DNA from: Nocardia brasiliensis IFM 10847
GTDB taxonomy: Bacteria > Actinomycetota > Actinomycetes > Mycobacteriales > Mycobacteriaceae
DNA length: 64,000 bases
Assembly (NCBI RefSeq): GCF_000710915.1
Contig: NZ_BAUA01000150.1
Span: 1-64,000 of the forward strand
Reading direction: 5' to 3'
In this document: one piece after another, positions 40,428-48,807 of the stretch
Layout of the letters: each line of letters begins with the position of its first letter
Numbering within the stretch: the stretch's first letter is position 1
Notes under the pieces: generated by a model
Database searches by the model: none
Told to the model about the DNA's origin: nothing
Seen by the model: only the letters and a program-made list of their open reading frames with translations
Program-made: the position numbers and the translations under genes

Positions 40428-41821
40428 GTGTCGGCTACCACGACGTCCGCAAATGGGACGCCACAGCGCTCGACACCGCGGCCACCGATCTGCGCGGGCG
40501 GCGGGACAAACTCGTCGGACTCCAGGATGAACTCGACGATGCCAGGCGATTACCGAGCTGGTACGGCCCCGCGAGCGAACGCGCACGCAATTCGCTCGGT
40601 GACACCCGCAACAACGCCGAGATTCTGATCGCGGAATTGTCCGCGGTGGAACGCGCGCTGCACAACGCGTCGGATGACGTGTCCGCCTTGAAGATCCGGG
40701 TCGCCAACAATGACGCGCTCGCCGACTCCTACCTGTTCGCCATCACCGCCGACGGCACGATCGTGGACAATAAGCCGCCCGACCCGCCGCCGAGGTCGCG
40801 CATCGAGGCCGAAGATCTGGCCGAGGCCCGGCGGCATCGCGAAACCATCAGGCAGCAGGTGGTGCGGGAAACCAAGTCGATACTCGCCACCGCGAAGAAT
40901 ATCGACGCTGCCATTGCCCTGGTTCTGCAGCTTGCACAGGACCGCAAGGTCAGTGACCACGGCGCGACCACGCTGGCCGGTGCGCAAAAGGGTGGGGAAC
41001 TCGACGCCGAAGTGGCCGAGATGGAACAGGCGCTGCGCGATGCCGGGCTGCTGACCGGGCCGCCGGTCTCCGGCTTCTACCGGCAGTGGCTCGAAAACGC
41101 GGTGCGCCGGGGTGTTTCGATCGACACGATCAAGCAGATCGTCGCCGATCACCACATCACCCCGGAGGACTTCAAGATCCTGGAAAGGCTCCAGGAAATC
41201 CGGGAGGACGAAGACGGCGACGGTATCTTCAAGTCGTACTTCCTGTTGCCGACCGATATCAGCGCGGCCGACGCCGCGAAGGCCGTGCGGATGACCTATA
41301 TCTTGAACGCGGGCACCGACTACGGCACCGAGGGGGAGAAGACCGATTTCAGGCCGACCCCGTACAGTTCCGACGAAGTGCGTCGAATCACCGACCGGCA
41401 ACGGCACAATTCCTGGAGCTATGACGAAGATGTGGCATTCGTGCACGGCAACGGCGGCCGGTTGGCGACCACGCCCAACGGCATGATGATGGGCTTGGGC
41501 GGAAATTTCGTCCAGGACAGGTTCAGCACGAACGCGGGCACGACCTGGGGCGATACCTTCATGGTCGACATCGACGATCCGCAGGATCCGGCGCAGCAGA
41601 TTCGCGAGATGGCGAGTTCGGGCCACGCCTGGTTCGAGGGCGACAACGGCCCGTACCGCGGACGGCTGGACCTGGACCGGCTGCTGCACCACGAGGAGCG
41701 CCACTCCCAGCAGTGGGAGCGCGAGGGTCACGCCGGCTTCATCGCCTCCTACGTGTGGGAGCAGGTCACCGGCGGTGAGGAGACCGAGAAAGACGCGGGA
41801 CTGTCCGATGGCGGGTACTAG
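40424..41821 (+). CDS. WXG-domain protein with C-terminal HExxH (putative type VII effector)
   Basis: 465 residues. The N-terminal ~100 residues form a helix-turn-helix with W46-Y47-G48 at the turn, a WXG100-type hairpin. A long helical linker follows, then a folded C-terminal domain (about 330-465; WSYDEDVAFVHGNGGRLATT, GTTWGDTFMVDIDD) containing H423-E-E-R-H427, an HExxH zinc-peptidase-like motif, in LLHHEERHSQQWEREG. Helix-WXG plus C-terminal enzyme is the layout of type VII secreted polymorphic toxins. Co-translation with the YxxxE protein supports export as a pair. The enzymatic activity is inferred from the motif only; the third zinc ligand is not assigned. ATG at 40424. Confidence 0.8.
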   Translation: MSVGYHDVRKWDATALDTAATDLRGRRDKLVGLQDELDDARRLPSWYGPASERARNSLGDTRNNAEILIAELSAVERALHNASDDVSALKIRVANNDALADSYLFAITADGTIVDNKPPDPPPRSRIEAEDLAEARRHRETIRQQVVRETKSILATAKNIDAAIALVLQLAQDRKVSDHGATTLAGAQKGGELDAEVAEMEQALRDAGLLTGPPVSGFYRQWLENAVRRGVSIDTIKQIVADHHITPEDFKILERLQEIREDEDGDGIFKSYFLLPTDISAADAAKAVRMTYILNAGTDYGTEGEKTDFRPTPYSSDEVRRITDRQRHNSWSYDEDVAFVHGNGGRLATTPNGMMMGLGGNFVQDRFSTNAGTTWGDTFMVDIDDPQDPAQQIREMASSGHAWFEGDNGPYRGRLDLDRLLHHEERHSQQWEREGHAGFIASYVWEQVTGGEETEKDAGLSDGGY

Positions 41822-42359
41822 CCGGCCGCGTGTCGCCTGCGCCGTGCTGCTCATGGCGGCGGCCACCGCGGCATGCGACACCAGGGCGCAGTACGAGCCG
41901 TCGCTGCCGCCGGCCGCCGGGTTCCGCGTGGACGACGGCGTGCTCGAACTCTGGACGGGCACACCGTGCCCCGGCGTCACCGCCCTGACCTTGACCTTCG
42001 ACTCCGGTACCGAAAAGAGCACCGAGCAGGTGTGGACCGCGCCACGGCCCGGCGTGCTCGTGGAGCACATGAACCTGCTGAGCTCCGCCGGGCGACCGGC
42101 CCCGGACACCGGTCCGCTGCAGGTCCGCACACCACTGCCCGCCGGCTACGACTGGACCAAGGCGGGCTCGCTGCACTTCGCCGTCGACGGGCCGCCGTCC
42201 TACGGAGCCAGGGTCGATATCGACCGACTGCTGCGCGAGTCGGCCCAGCACCCTTCCGCGAGTTACCTTTTCGGCGGGCGCGGATGGATGGACGCCGCGG
42301 CGGTCCAGCGCGAGAATCGGAAATCGTTCCTGACCGTCTGCACGCCCGACCCGCAGTGA
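41808..42359 (+). CDS. Putative lipoprotein of the secretion-like cassette
   Basis: 183 residues. A short basic N-terminus, hydrophobic segment ACAVLLMAAATAAC and a lipobox-like TAAC with C23 predict a lipid-anchored exported protein. The mature part is beta-rich (VLELWTGTPCPGVTALTLTF, GSLHFAVDGPPSYGARVDID) with two further Cys. No family recognised. It overlaps the end of the HExxH gene by 14 bp, so co-expression is certain if both are translated. An immunity or accessory role is possible (inference). Confidence 0.72.
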   Translation: MAGTSRPRVACAVLLMAAATAACDTRAQYEPSLPPAAGFRVDDGVLELWTGTPCPGVTALTLTFDSGTEKSTEQVWTAPRPGVLVEHMNLLSSAGRPAPDTGPLQVRTPLPAGYDWTKAGSLHFAVDGPPSYGARVDIDRLLRESAQHPSASYLFGGRGWMDAAAVQRENRKSFLTVCTPDPQ

Positions 42360-42380
42360 CGCCGACCCCGCGGAGCGAAT

Positions 42381-42620
42381 ATGGAGCCGACGACCCGCCG
42401 GCGGACCGTGCTGCGCCGCCTCGTGCTGGGCGCGTTCGCCTGCACGGTCGCGGCGATCGCGGTGCTCGTCGGCGAGGTGGTGCTCAGTGCCACCGGAGTG
42501 CTCTTCGATCCGCACGGCTACGGGATGTTCGGGGGCATCCTGTTCGCGGCGGTGCTGACGCCGATCGCATTACTGCTCTGGTTGCTGTACGTGGCACTGC
42601 GCGGCGTGAACAGTGATTGA
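42381..42620 (+). CDS. Small two-helix membrane protein
   Basis: 79 residues: a basic N-terminus (MEPTTRRRTVLRRLVL) and two membrane segments (GAFACTVAAIAVLVGEVVLS and GMFGGILFAAVLTPIALLLW). Last gene of the cassette, 21 bp after the lipoprotein stop. No family recognised. It could be an immunity or membrane-anchoring component. Its end is 8 bp from the stop of the convergent hydrolase gene. Confidence 0.68.
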   Translation: MEPTTRRRTVLRRLVLGAFACTVAAIAVLVGEVVLSATGVLFDPHGYGMFGGILFAAVLTPIALLLWLLYVALRGVNSD

Positions 42621-42628
42621 CGGACCGG

Positions 42629-43573
42629 CTATTTGTTATCGATGCGGCCGATCGGCGTGGTGGCTCGGGTGAGGTCGGACTGGACCTCGTGCCAGGCGGC
42701 GGAATCGAGGGCCAGTGCGTCGCGCAGGTAGGCCCAGGCGGCCGTGCGGACCAGGGCGACGCGTGCGGGGTTCTCGTCGGTGGTGTCGGCGGCGTGGTAG
42801 TTGTGGATGCCGCCCAGCATGTGTTCGCCGCCGAAGAGCGTGAGCAGGCTGCGGGCGCCGGGGCTGTAGGTGTACACGTCGGTGAACCAGTCGGGGCCGC
42901 GGGTCGAGAGCGCGGAGTGGTCGTGGTCGCCCGCGATTACCAGGGTGGGCGTGCGCAGTTGGTCGAAATCGGGACTCATGAAGGGATAGTTTTCGGCGGC
43001 GAACGGCGACAGGTCCGCGCCGCCCAGTCCGGTAGTGGCAAGCAGCACACCGGCTTTCACGCGTGGGTCGGTCAGATCGGGGCCCGGCGTCCCGTCCGTG
43101 CCGAGGACGCGGGCACCGAGCAGCATGCCGACGGTCTGGCCACCCCACGAGTGCCCGGCGACGGCGATCCGCTCGGGATCGACGCGCGTGCCGAGCCCCG
43201 GCACGGCGGCGAGGACGCGGTCGAGTTCATCGAGCACGCGCAGTACGTCCTGCACCCGGATCTCCCAGATGCGCGGATAGCGTGCGTCTTCCGGGGTGAG
43301 TCCGAGCGTGCGGGAATCGAGGAACGTGGGCTGGACGACCACGAATCCGTTGGCCGCCCAGAAGTCCACCAGTGGATCGTAGGAGGACATCGACTTGCCG
43401 AAGCCGTGCGCGAGCACGAGGACCGGGAGGCCGGTGCCGTTGACGGGGGCGCTGATTCGCACCTGGAGGTCGTCGCCGCGTTCCGGAGCGGGCAGGACGA
43501 CGGGTTTCACGCTGATGATCGGCGTGCTCAGCGTGGGGACGGCACTCGTGGTGACCGGGGCTGTAGCGGGCAT
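42629..43573 (-). CDS. Alpha/beta hydrolase (dienelactone/PAF-acetylhydrolase-like)
   Basis: 314 residues. Alpha/beta-hydrolase fold with oxyanion region LVLAHGFGKSMSSYDPLVDF, nucleophile Ser in IAVAGHSWGGQTVGMLL, acid in VIAGDHDHSAL and His in FGGEHMLGGIHN. It may hydrolyse an ester or lactone in the cytoplasm; no signal peptide. The ATG at 43573 follows AAGGGAAG; the frame extends upstream into the divergent TetR gene. Two matched operators lie between the pair, implying TetR control. Confidence 0.9.
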   Translation of the reverse strand: MPATAPVTTSAVPTLSTPIISVKPVVLPAPERGDDLQVRISAPVNGTGLPVLVLAHGFGKSMSSYDPLVDFWAANGFVVVQPTFLDSRTLGLTPEDARYPRIWEIRVQDVLRVLDELDRVLAAVPGLGTRVDPERIAVAGHSWGGQTVGMLLGARVLGTDGTPGPDLTDPRVKAGVLLATTGLGGADLSPFAAENYPFMSPDFDQLRTPTLVIAGDHDHSALSTRGPDWFTDVYTYSPGARSLLTLFGGEHMLGGIHNYHAADTTDENPARVALVRTAAWAYLRDALALDSAAWHEVQSDLTRATTPIGRIDNK

Positions 43574-43632
43574 GGGCTTCCCTTCGAACGTGTTGAGCAG
43601 CGCGCCCCGTGGTAGCAGATAGACTGAAGAAA

Positions 43633-43668
43633 CGGAGCGCCGTTCCGAATATACGGAGCAATGTTCCG
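43633..43668. promoter_or_regulatory. Two operators CGGAGC-N3-GTTCCG
   Basis: CGGAGCGCCGTTCCG (43633-43647) and CGGAGCAATGTTCCG (43654-43668), 21 bp centre to centre, between the divergent hydrolase and TetR genes. The second overlaps an upstream in-frame ATG of the TetR gene (43661), supporting a later start for that protein. Confidence 0.82.
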
Positions 43669-43702
43669 CTTCACAACTGCTGTCCTGGGAAAGGTGCGTC
43701 GC

Positions 43703-44290
43703 GTGAGTGCTGGCGAAGAGACATCGCCGACCGAGACCTCGGCGAAACGCGCGGATGCGCGCCGCAACGAGCGAGCGCTGCTGGACGCCGCGGCCGCGGT
43801 CTTCGTCGCCGACGGGGTGAACGCGCCGGTGCGCCGGATCGCGGCGGCGGCCGGGGTCGGCATGGGCACGATCTACCGGCATTTCCCCACCCGCGCGGAC
43901 TTGGTCGCCGCCGTCTATCGGCACCAGATCGACGCGTGCACCGAAGCCGGGCCCGCGTTGCTCGCGAGCGCCACCGCACCGTTCGACGCGCTGCGCCGGT
44001 GGGTGGACTTGTTCGTGGACTTCCTGGTGACCAAACACGGACTCGCCGCGGCACTGCGCAACGATCCCGACGGCTTCACCGCCCTGCACGCGTTGTTCCT
44101 GGACCGCCTCGTCCCGGTGTTCGACGAAATCCTCTGTGCGGCAAAAGGTATGGATGAGGTAACGGCCGACGTGAGCGCTTATCAGTTGCTGCGTGCCATC
44201 GGGGACATCTGCGCGGGTGCGGAGCGGGAAGATCCGAACTATGACGCACGCATCACCATCGGTCTGCTGCTCGACGGATGTAGGCGTTGA
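43703..44290 (+). CDS. TetR family regulator of the hydrolase
   Basis: 195 residues. HTH: ARRNERALLDAAAAVFVADG, then VRRIAAAAGVGMGTIYRHFP; the ligand domain includes FDALRRWVDLFVDFLVTKHG and ends in GLLLDGCRR, a common actinobacterial TetR subgroup. The GTG at 43703 has AAAGG upstream and lies past both operators; ATG at 43661 is an alternative but inside an operator. Probably represses itself and the divergent hydrolase. Confidence 0.92.
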   Translation: MSAGEETSPTETSAKRADARRNERALLDAAAAVFVADGVNAPVRRIAAAAGVGMGTIYRHFPTRADLVAAVYRHQIDACTEAGPALLASATAPFDALRRWVDLFVDFLVTKHGLAAALRNDPDGFTALHALFLDRLVPVFDEILCAAKGMDEVTADVSAYQLLRAIGDICAGAEREDPNYDARITIGLLLDGCRR

Positions 44291-44314
44291 AAACCGTCGA
44301 TGGGCGCGTGGCGA

Positions 44315-44812
44315 TCAGGCGGATTCGTCCAGCAGGTGGGCGTGCCAGACCGCCGCGGCCTGTTGATGGGAATCGACGCCCGCGTAGAACGAGTCCGCCA
44401 GCTCGCTGTAGTCGGGATCGGTAAATCCTTGGGTGTCAATGAATTTCGGTCGGTACACGGCGAACTTGCCGTTGGGTGACTGTGGCCGGTACGGCACAGC
44501 CATGCGCATGGATCGTGGTCGCGGCGTGTACTCGACGGCATCGATGATCAGGGCGTCGGTGCGTCCGCGCGGCAGGTGCAGGAACGCGTCGACGATCAAC
44601 ACTGCGCGCACCCAGTTCGGCCGCCCGGTCTGTAATCGCTCGGCGCCGATGTGGGCTGCCTCGGCAGCGTCGTCGGAGTGCAGACGCTCCAAGCCTTCTG
44701 TTCCGTCGGTAGCCGCGTAACCGAGCAGCGGAGTGAGCATATCGCCGTCGGAAACACTCCAGATACCGTGCGCCGCATAGAAACCGGCACTCTTGGCAAT
44801 CGCGTACACCAT
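44315..44812 (-). CDS. Hypothetical protein
   Basis: 165 residues, soluble, family not recognised. YAIAKSAGFYAAHGIWSVSD, EGLERLHSDDAAEAAHIGAE and ALIIDAVEYTPRPRSMRMAV are the most structured-looking parts. The ATG at 44812 is chosen; a start at 44875 would add 21 residues. Convergent with the TetR gene 24 bp away. Confidence 0.65.
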   Translation of the reverse strand: MVYAIAKSAGFYAAHGIWSVSDGDMLTPLLGYAATDGTEGLERLHSDDAAEAAHIGAERLQTGRPNWVRAVLIVDAFLHLPRGRTDALIIDAVEYTPRPRSMRMAVPYRPQSPNGKFAVYRPKFIDTQGFTDPDYSELADSFYAGVDSHQQAAAVWHAHLLDESA

Positions 44813-45550
44813 TGGCAGACAATATCCGTAACTACGCCGACCGGAGTGCGAAACGGCCACGCTCTCGTGTCTCAATCTCTACGCGCTCGGAGTCTGAGAC
44901 ACGCTGCGCCACAAGACATCCGATGTCTCTCGATGCTTGACATGTGCGGCAATGAATCCCCGCTGCTGACCAGGCATGTCGACATTACCGATGCATTATC
45001 GGTCGGGTGAATAACCGGCGCTACAACTTTCGACTACTTGACACGGAAAACGTTGGCGGAGGCCGTATAGCGGCTTCATGGCGCCGGCTACTCGGGCGAT
45101 GCCGCCACCTCTACCCGGCGATCGCGCGACCAGGTGGCGCGGGTGTGCGAGGAGGAAAGCTCGGGCATACGCGGGCCGGTCCAGGCGGGGCCGGTCCGGG
45201 GCTCCGAGGGGCCGTGGTCTCGGCGCTGTCCATTCCGGTCGATGGCTGCTGATCCGAAGATTCGTCGCATGGTTGGTCGCGTCGCGTGGTTGCTCGATCC
45301 GGCTGCCGCGCGGCGGGTGGCGGTCGGGGTCGGGGCCGGAATGAGACCGGGGAGCTGCCTTCTTTCCGGTGGTTCGGGTCACACCCTTTCTGGGGACAGG
45401 TCGAAACTGGCTGTTCGGAGGGGGTGTGGAGATGTGATGGAGACGTTCGGGCCAGGGACGGGCCCCGGGGTGGGTGGTGAATCGTTACGGTGGATGTGGT
45501 GCCCGGCCGACTGTTGGACGAGCGGCGGGGGCTGGGAAACCTAGCCCTGC
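44813..45550. other. Long non-coding stretch upstream of the arginine operon
   Basis: About 740 bp with no gene I can support; open frames are short, lack ribosome sites and encode low-complexity products. It contains a 9-bp inverted repeat CGTGTCTCA/TGAGACACG (44866-44874 and 44895-44903) and TTGACA near 45039. It may hold the distal promoter region of argC or a small RNA, neither demonstrable here. Confidence 0.5.
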
Positions 45551-45584
45551 CTATGAATGAGCTTGCATGGTCGTGCATAATCAT
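45551..45584 (+). promoter_or_regulatory. ARG box and -10 region of argC
   Basis: A 34-bp block with ATGAAT-N4-TTGCAT (inverted, ARG-box-like) followed by GTGCATAATCAT; 29 of 34 bases match the block before argG. CATAAT at 45576-45581 is a -10 box ending 6 nt before the argC ATG, so ArgR bound here would cover the promoter. Confidence 0.8.
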
Positions 45585-45587
45585 CAC

Positions 45588-46661
45588 ATGGTTGATTCGG
45601 TGCACGCGCCGGCGTCGACCGCGCCCGCGCTGCGGGTGGCGGTGGCCGGGGCGAGTGGATACGCGGGTGGCGAAGTACTACGCCTGTTGCTGGGGCACCC
45701 GGCATACCGCGACGGGCGCCTGGAGATCGGCGCGCTGACGGCGGGGGCCAATGCCGGGACGGCGCTGGGGGAGTTGCAGCCACATCTGCTGCCGCTGGCG
45801 GATCGGGTGCTCGGTCCGACGAGTGTCGACGAACTGGCCGGCCACGACATCGTGTTCCTCGGCCTGCCGCACGGTCAGTCCGCGGCGATCGCGGCCCAAC
45901 TGCCCGACTCGACCGTGATCATCGACTGCGGCGCCGACTTCCGTTTGACGGACGCGCAGGCGTGGGAGAAGTACTACGGCAGCGCGCACGCGGGCAGCTG
46001 GCCCTACGGCCTGCCCGAGCTGCCCGGCGGCCGGGAGCGGCTGCGCGGCGCGCGCCGGATCGCGGTGCCGGGCTGCTACCCGACCGTGGCCAGCCTCGCG
46101 CTGGCGCCCGCGGTCGCGGCGGGCATCGTCGCGCCGCAGGTGAATATCGTTGCGGTGAGCGGAACTTCGGGTGCGGGCCGCAAACTCGATGTGGGCCTGC
46201 TCGGCTCCGAGGTGATGGGATCGGCGCGCGCCTACGGCATCGCCGGGGCGCACCGGCACACACCGGAGATCGCGCAGAACCTGAAGGCGGCGGGCGGTAC
46301 CGATATCGCGGTGTCGTTCACCCCGGTACTCGCGCCGATGCCGCGCGGCATCCTCGCGACCTGCACCGCGCCGACCACGGTGGACGTCGTGCAGGCGCGC
46401 GCCGTCTATGAAAAGGCTTACGCCGACGAACCTTTCGTCCATCTGCTGCCCGAAGGCGTACTGCCGCAGACCGGTGCGGTGCTGGGCGCGAACGCCGTCA
46501 CCCTGCAGGTGGCGGTGGACACCGACGCGGGCCTGCTCGTGGTGATCGGTGCGATCGACAATTTGACCAAGGGCACCGCGGGCGCCGCGGTGCAATCCAT
46601 GAATCTGGCCGTCGGATTCGACGAGACCGCAGGACTTCCCACCGTAGGAGTGGCACCGTGA
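45588..46661 (+). CDS. argC: N-acetyl-gamma-glutamyl-phosphate reductase
   Basis: 357 residues. It reduces N-acetylglutamyl phosphate with NADPH to the semialdehyde, the third step of arginine synthesis. VAVAGASGYAGGEVLRLLLG is the dinucleotide motif, and the catalytic Cys lies in AVPGCYPTVASLAL; SGTSGAGRKL and HRHTPEIAQN are family blocks. The ATG at 45588 is six bases after the -10 box, so the message is probably leaderless; an ATG at 45567 lies inside the ARG box. First gene of argCJBDFR; its stop overlaps the argJ GTG by four bases. Confidence 0.96.
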   Translation: MVDSVHAPASTAPALRVAVAGASGYAGGEVLRLLLGHPAYRDGRLEIGALTAGANAGTALGELQPHLLPLADRVLGPTSVDELAGHDIVFLGLPHGQSAAIAAQLPDSTVIIDCGADFRLTDAQAWEKYYGSAHAGSWPYGLPELPGGRERLRGARRIAVPGCYPTVASLALAPAVAAGIVAPQVNIVAVSGTSGAGRKLDVGLLGSEVMGSARAYGIAGAHRHTPEIAQNLKAAGGTDIAVSFTPVLAPMPRGILATCTAPTTVDVVQARAVYEKAYADEPFVHLLPEGVLPQTGAVLGANAVTLQVAVDTDAGLLVVIGAIDNLTKGTAGAAVQSMNLAVGFDETAGLPTVGVAP

Positions 46662-47884
46662 CGACATTCGCCGCAGCATCGAACGCGAACGGCAGACTGG
46701 TACGCAACCAGGGTGTGACCGGACCGCTCGGCTTCCGCGCGGCCGGTATCGCGGCGGGCATCAAGGCGAGCGGAAAGCCGGACCTGGCCCTGGTTTTCAA
46801 CGAGGGGCCCGAGTACGCGGCCGCGGGCGTGTTCACCAGCAACAAGATCAAGGCAGCGCCGGTGCTGTGGTCACAGCAGGTGCTCACCGGTAAGCGGCTG
46901 CGCGCGGTGATCCTGAATTCCGGCGGCGCGAACGCGTGCACCGGGCCGGGCGGCTTTCAGGACACACATAAGACCGCCGAGGAACTCGCTGCGGCCCTGA
47001 GCAATTGGGGCACGGAAACCGGCGCGGGGGAGATCGCGGTCTGCTCGACCGGGCTGATCGGCGACCGGCTGCCGATGGACAAGGTGATTCCCGCGATCAC
47101 CGAGATCGTGCACGAGATGGGCGGCGGCCTGTCCGGCGGTCTGGATGCGGCACACGCCATCATGACCACCGACACCGTGCCCAAGGAAGCGGCCTTCCAT
47201 CACCGTGACAAGTGGAACGTGGGCGGGATGGCCAAGGGCGCGGGCATGCTGGCACCCTCGCTGGCGACCATGCTCGTGGTGCTCACCACCGACGCCGCCG
47301 TCAGCGCCGACCAGTTGGATCAGGCGCTGCGCAACGCGACCGCGCGCACCTTCGACCGGCTCGACGTGGACGGCTCCTGCTCCACCAACGACACGGTGCT
47401 GCTGCTCGCCAACGGCGCGAGCGAGGTCACCCCGAGCCAGGCCGATCTGGACGCCGCCGTCCTCGCGGTGTGCGACGACCTGGCGGCGCAACTGATGGCC
47501 GACGCCGAGGGCGTCACCAAGCGGGTGCTGGTGACGGTGGCGGGCGCGGTGAGCGAGGACGAGGCGGTCGCCGCGGCTCGCACGGTCGCCCGTGACAGCC
47601 TGGTGAAGACCGCGCTGTTCGGTTCGGATCCGAACTGGGGCCGGGTGCTCGCCGCGGTCGGCATGGCGCCGGTCACCCTCGATCCGAACCGGATCTCGGT
47701 GTCGTTCAACGGAAATCCGGTGTGCGTCGACGGTGCCGGCGCGCCCGGCGCCCGCGACGTCGACCTGTCCGGAATGGACATCGAGGTGCGCATCGAGCTG
47801 AATGTCGGTGACGCACAGGCGACTATCCGCACCACCGACCTCTCGCACGGTTACGTCGAAGAGAATTCGGCCTACAGCTCATGA
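46658..47884 (+). CDS. argJ: Bifunctional glutamate N-acetyltransferase/ornithine acetyltransferase
   Basis: 408 residues. ArgJ moves acetyl from N-acetylornithine to glutamate, closing the acetyl cycle; bifunctional forms also use acetyl-CoA. The self-cleavage site Ala-Thr is in GAGMLAPSLATMLVVLTTDA, making the Thr the N-terminal nucleophile of the beta subunit. LNSGGANACTGPGG forms the oxyanion region, and GSDPNWGRVLAAVG is a family block. GTG start within the argC stop (GTGA). The stop overlaps argB (ATGA). Confidence 0.96.
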   Translation: MTTFAAASNANGRLVRNQGVTGPLGFRAAGIAAGIKASGKPDLALVFNEGPEYAAAGVFTSNKIKAAPVLWSQQVLTGKRLRAVILNSGGANACTGPGGFQDTHKTAEELAAALSNWGTETGAGEIAVCSTGLIGDRLPMDKVIPAITEIVHEMGGGLSGGLDAAHAIMTTDTVPKEAAFHHRDKWNVGGMAKGAGMLAPSLATMLVVLTTDAAVSADQLDQALRNATARTFDRLDVDGSCSTNDTVLLLANGASEVTPSQADLDAAVLAVCDDLAAQLMADAEGVTKRVLVTVAGAVSEDEAVAAARTVARDSLVKTALFGSDPNWGRVLAAVGMAPVTLDPNRISVSFNGNPVCVDGAGAPGARDVDLSGMDIEVRIELNVGDAQATIRTTDLSHGYVEENSAYSS

Positions 47885-48807
47885 CCGGCCAACTGCACCA
47901 CGAGCTTTCGGCGCTGGACAAGGCGCACGTGCTGGCCGACGCGCTGCCCTGGTTGCAGAAGTTCCGCGACAAGATCGTGGTGGTGAAGTTCGGCGGCAAC
48001 GCCATGGTCGACGCCGAACTCGAGCGGGCCTTCGCCGCGGACATGGCCTTCCTGCGTACCGTCGGCGTGCATCCGGTGGTGGTGCACGGCGGCGGGCCGC
48101 AGATCAGCGCGATGCTGAAAAGGCTGGGCCTGCAAGGCGAGTTCCGCGGCGGCTTCCGGGTGACCACGCCCGAGGTGATGGATGTCGTGCGCATGGTGCT
48201 GTTCGGGCAGGTCGGTCGCGAGCTGGTCGGGTTGATCAACGCGCACGGTCCGTACGCGGTCGGTATCTCGGGGGAGGACGCGGGCCTGTTCACCGCGACC
48301 CGCCGCACCGTCGACGTCGAGGGCGTGCCGACCGATATCGGTCTGGTCGGCGACGTCAGCGAGGTGAATCCGGCAGCGGTGCTCGATCTGATCGACGCGG
48401 GCCGCATCCCGGTGGTCTCCACCATCGCGCCGGATGCCGACGGCGTGGTGCACAACATCAATGCCGACACCGCCGCGGCCGCGCTCGCCGAGGGCATCGG
48501 CGCGGAGAAGCTCGTGGTGCTGACCGATGTCGAGGGTCTGTACACCGAGTGGCCGGACCGCTCGTCGCTGATCACCCGGATCGACACCGCGGCCCTGGCC
48601 GAGTTGCTGCCCCGCCTCGACGCGGGCATGGTGCCGAAGATGGAAGCCTGCCTGCGCGCCGTGCACGGCGGCGTGCCGACCGCCCATGTCATCGACGGCC
48701 GCGTCCCGCACTCCGTGCTGCTGGAACTGTTCACCGGAGAAGGAATCGGAACGATGGTGACGCCCGCCCCGGCCGGGGCCGGCTCGCCGGACGGAACGAA
48801 ACAATGA
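47881..48807 (+). CDS. argB: Acetylglutamate kinase
   Basis: 308 residues, amino-acid kinase fold. It phosphorylates N-acetylglutamate and is usually the arginine feedback target. VVKFGGNAMVD and VVVHGGGPQISAMLKRLGL are the phosphate and substrate loops; the N-terminal helix (LDKAHVLADALPWLQKFRDK) is the kind seen in arginine-inhibited hexameric enzymes. ATGA overlap with argJ upstream and argD downstream. Confidence 0.96.
   Translation: MTGQLHHELSALDKAHVLADALPWLQKFRDKIVVVKFGGNAMVDAELERAFAADMAFLRTVGVHPVVVHGGGPQISAMLKRLGLQGEFRGGFRVTTPEVMDVVRMVLFGQVGRELVGLINAHGPYAVGISGEDAGLFTATRRTVDVEGVPTDIGLVGDVSEVNPAAVLDLIDAGRIPVVSTIAPDADGVVHNINADTAAAALAEGIGAEKLVVLTDVEGLYTEWPDRSSLITRIDTAALAELLPRLDAGMVPKMEACLRAVHGGVPTAHVIDGRVPHSVLLELFTGEGIGTMVTPAPAGAGSPDGTKQ

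Noticed and set aside
45134..45544. A 136-codon frame upstream of argC
   Set aside because: No coding bias, no ribosome site and a low-complexity product.
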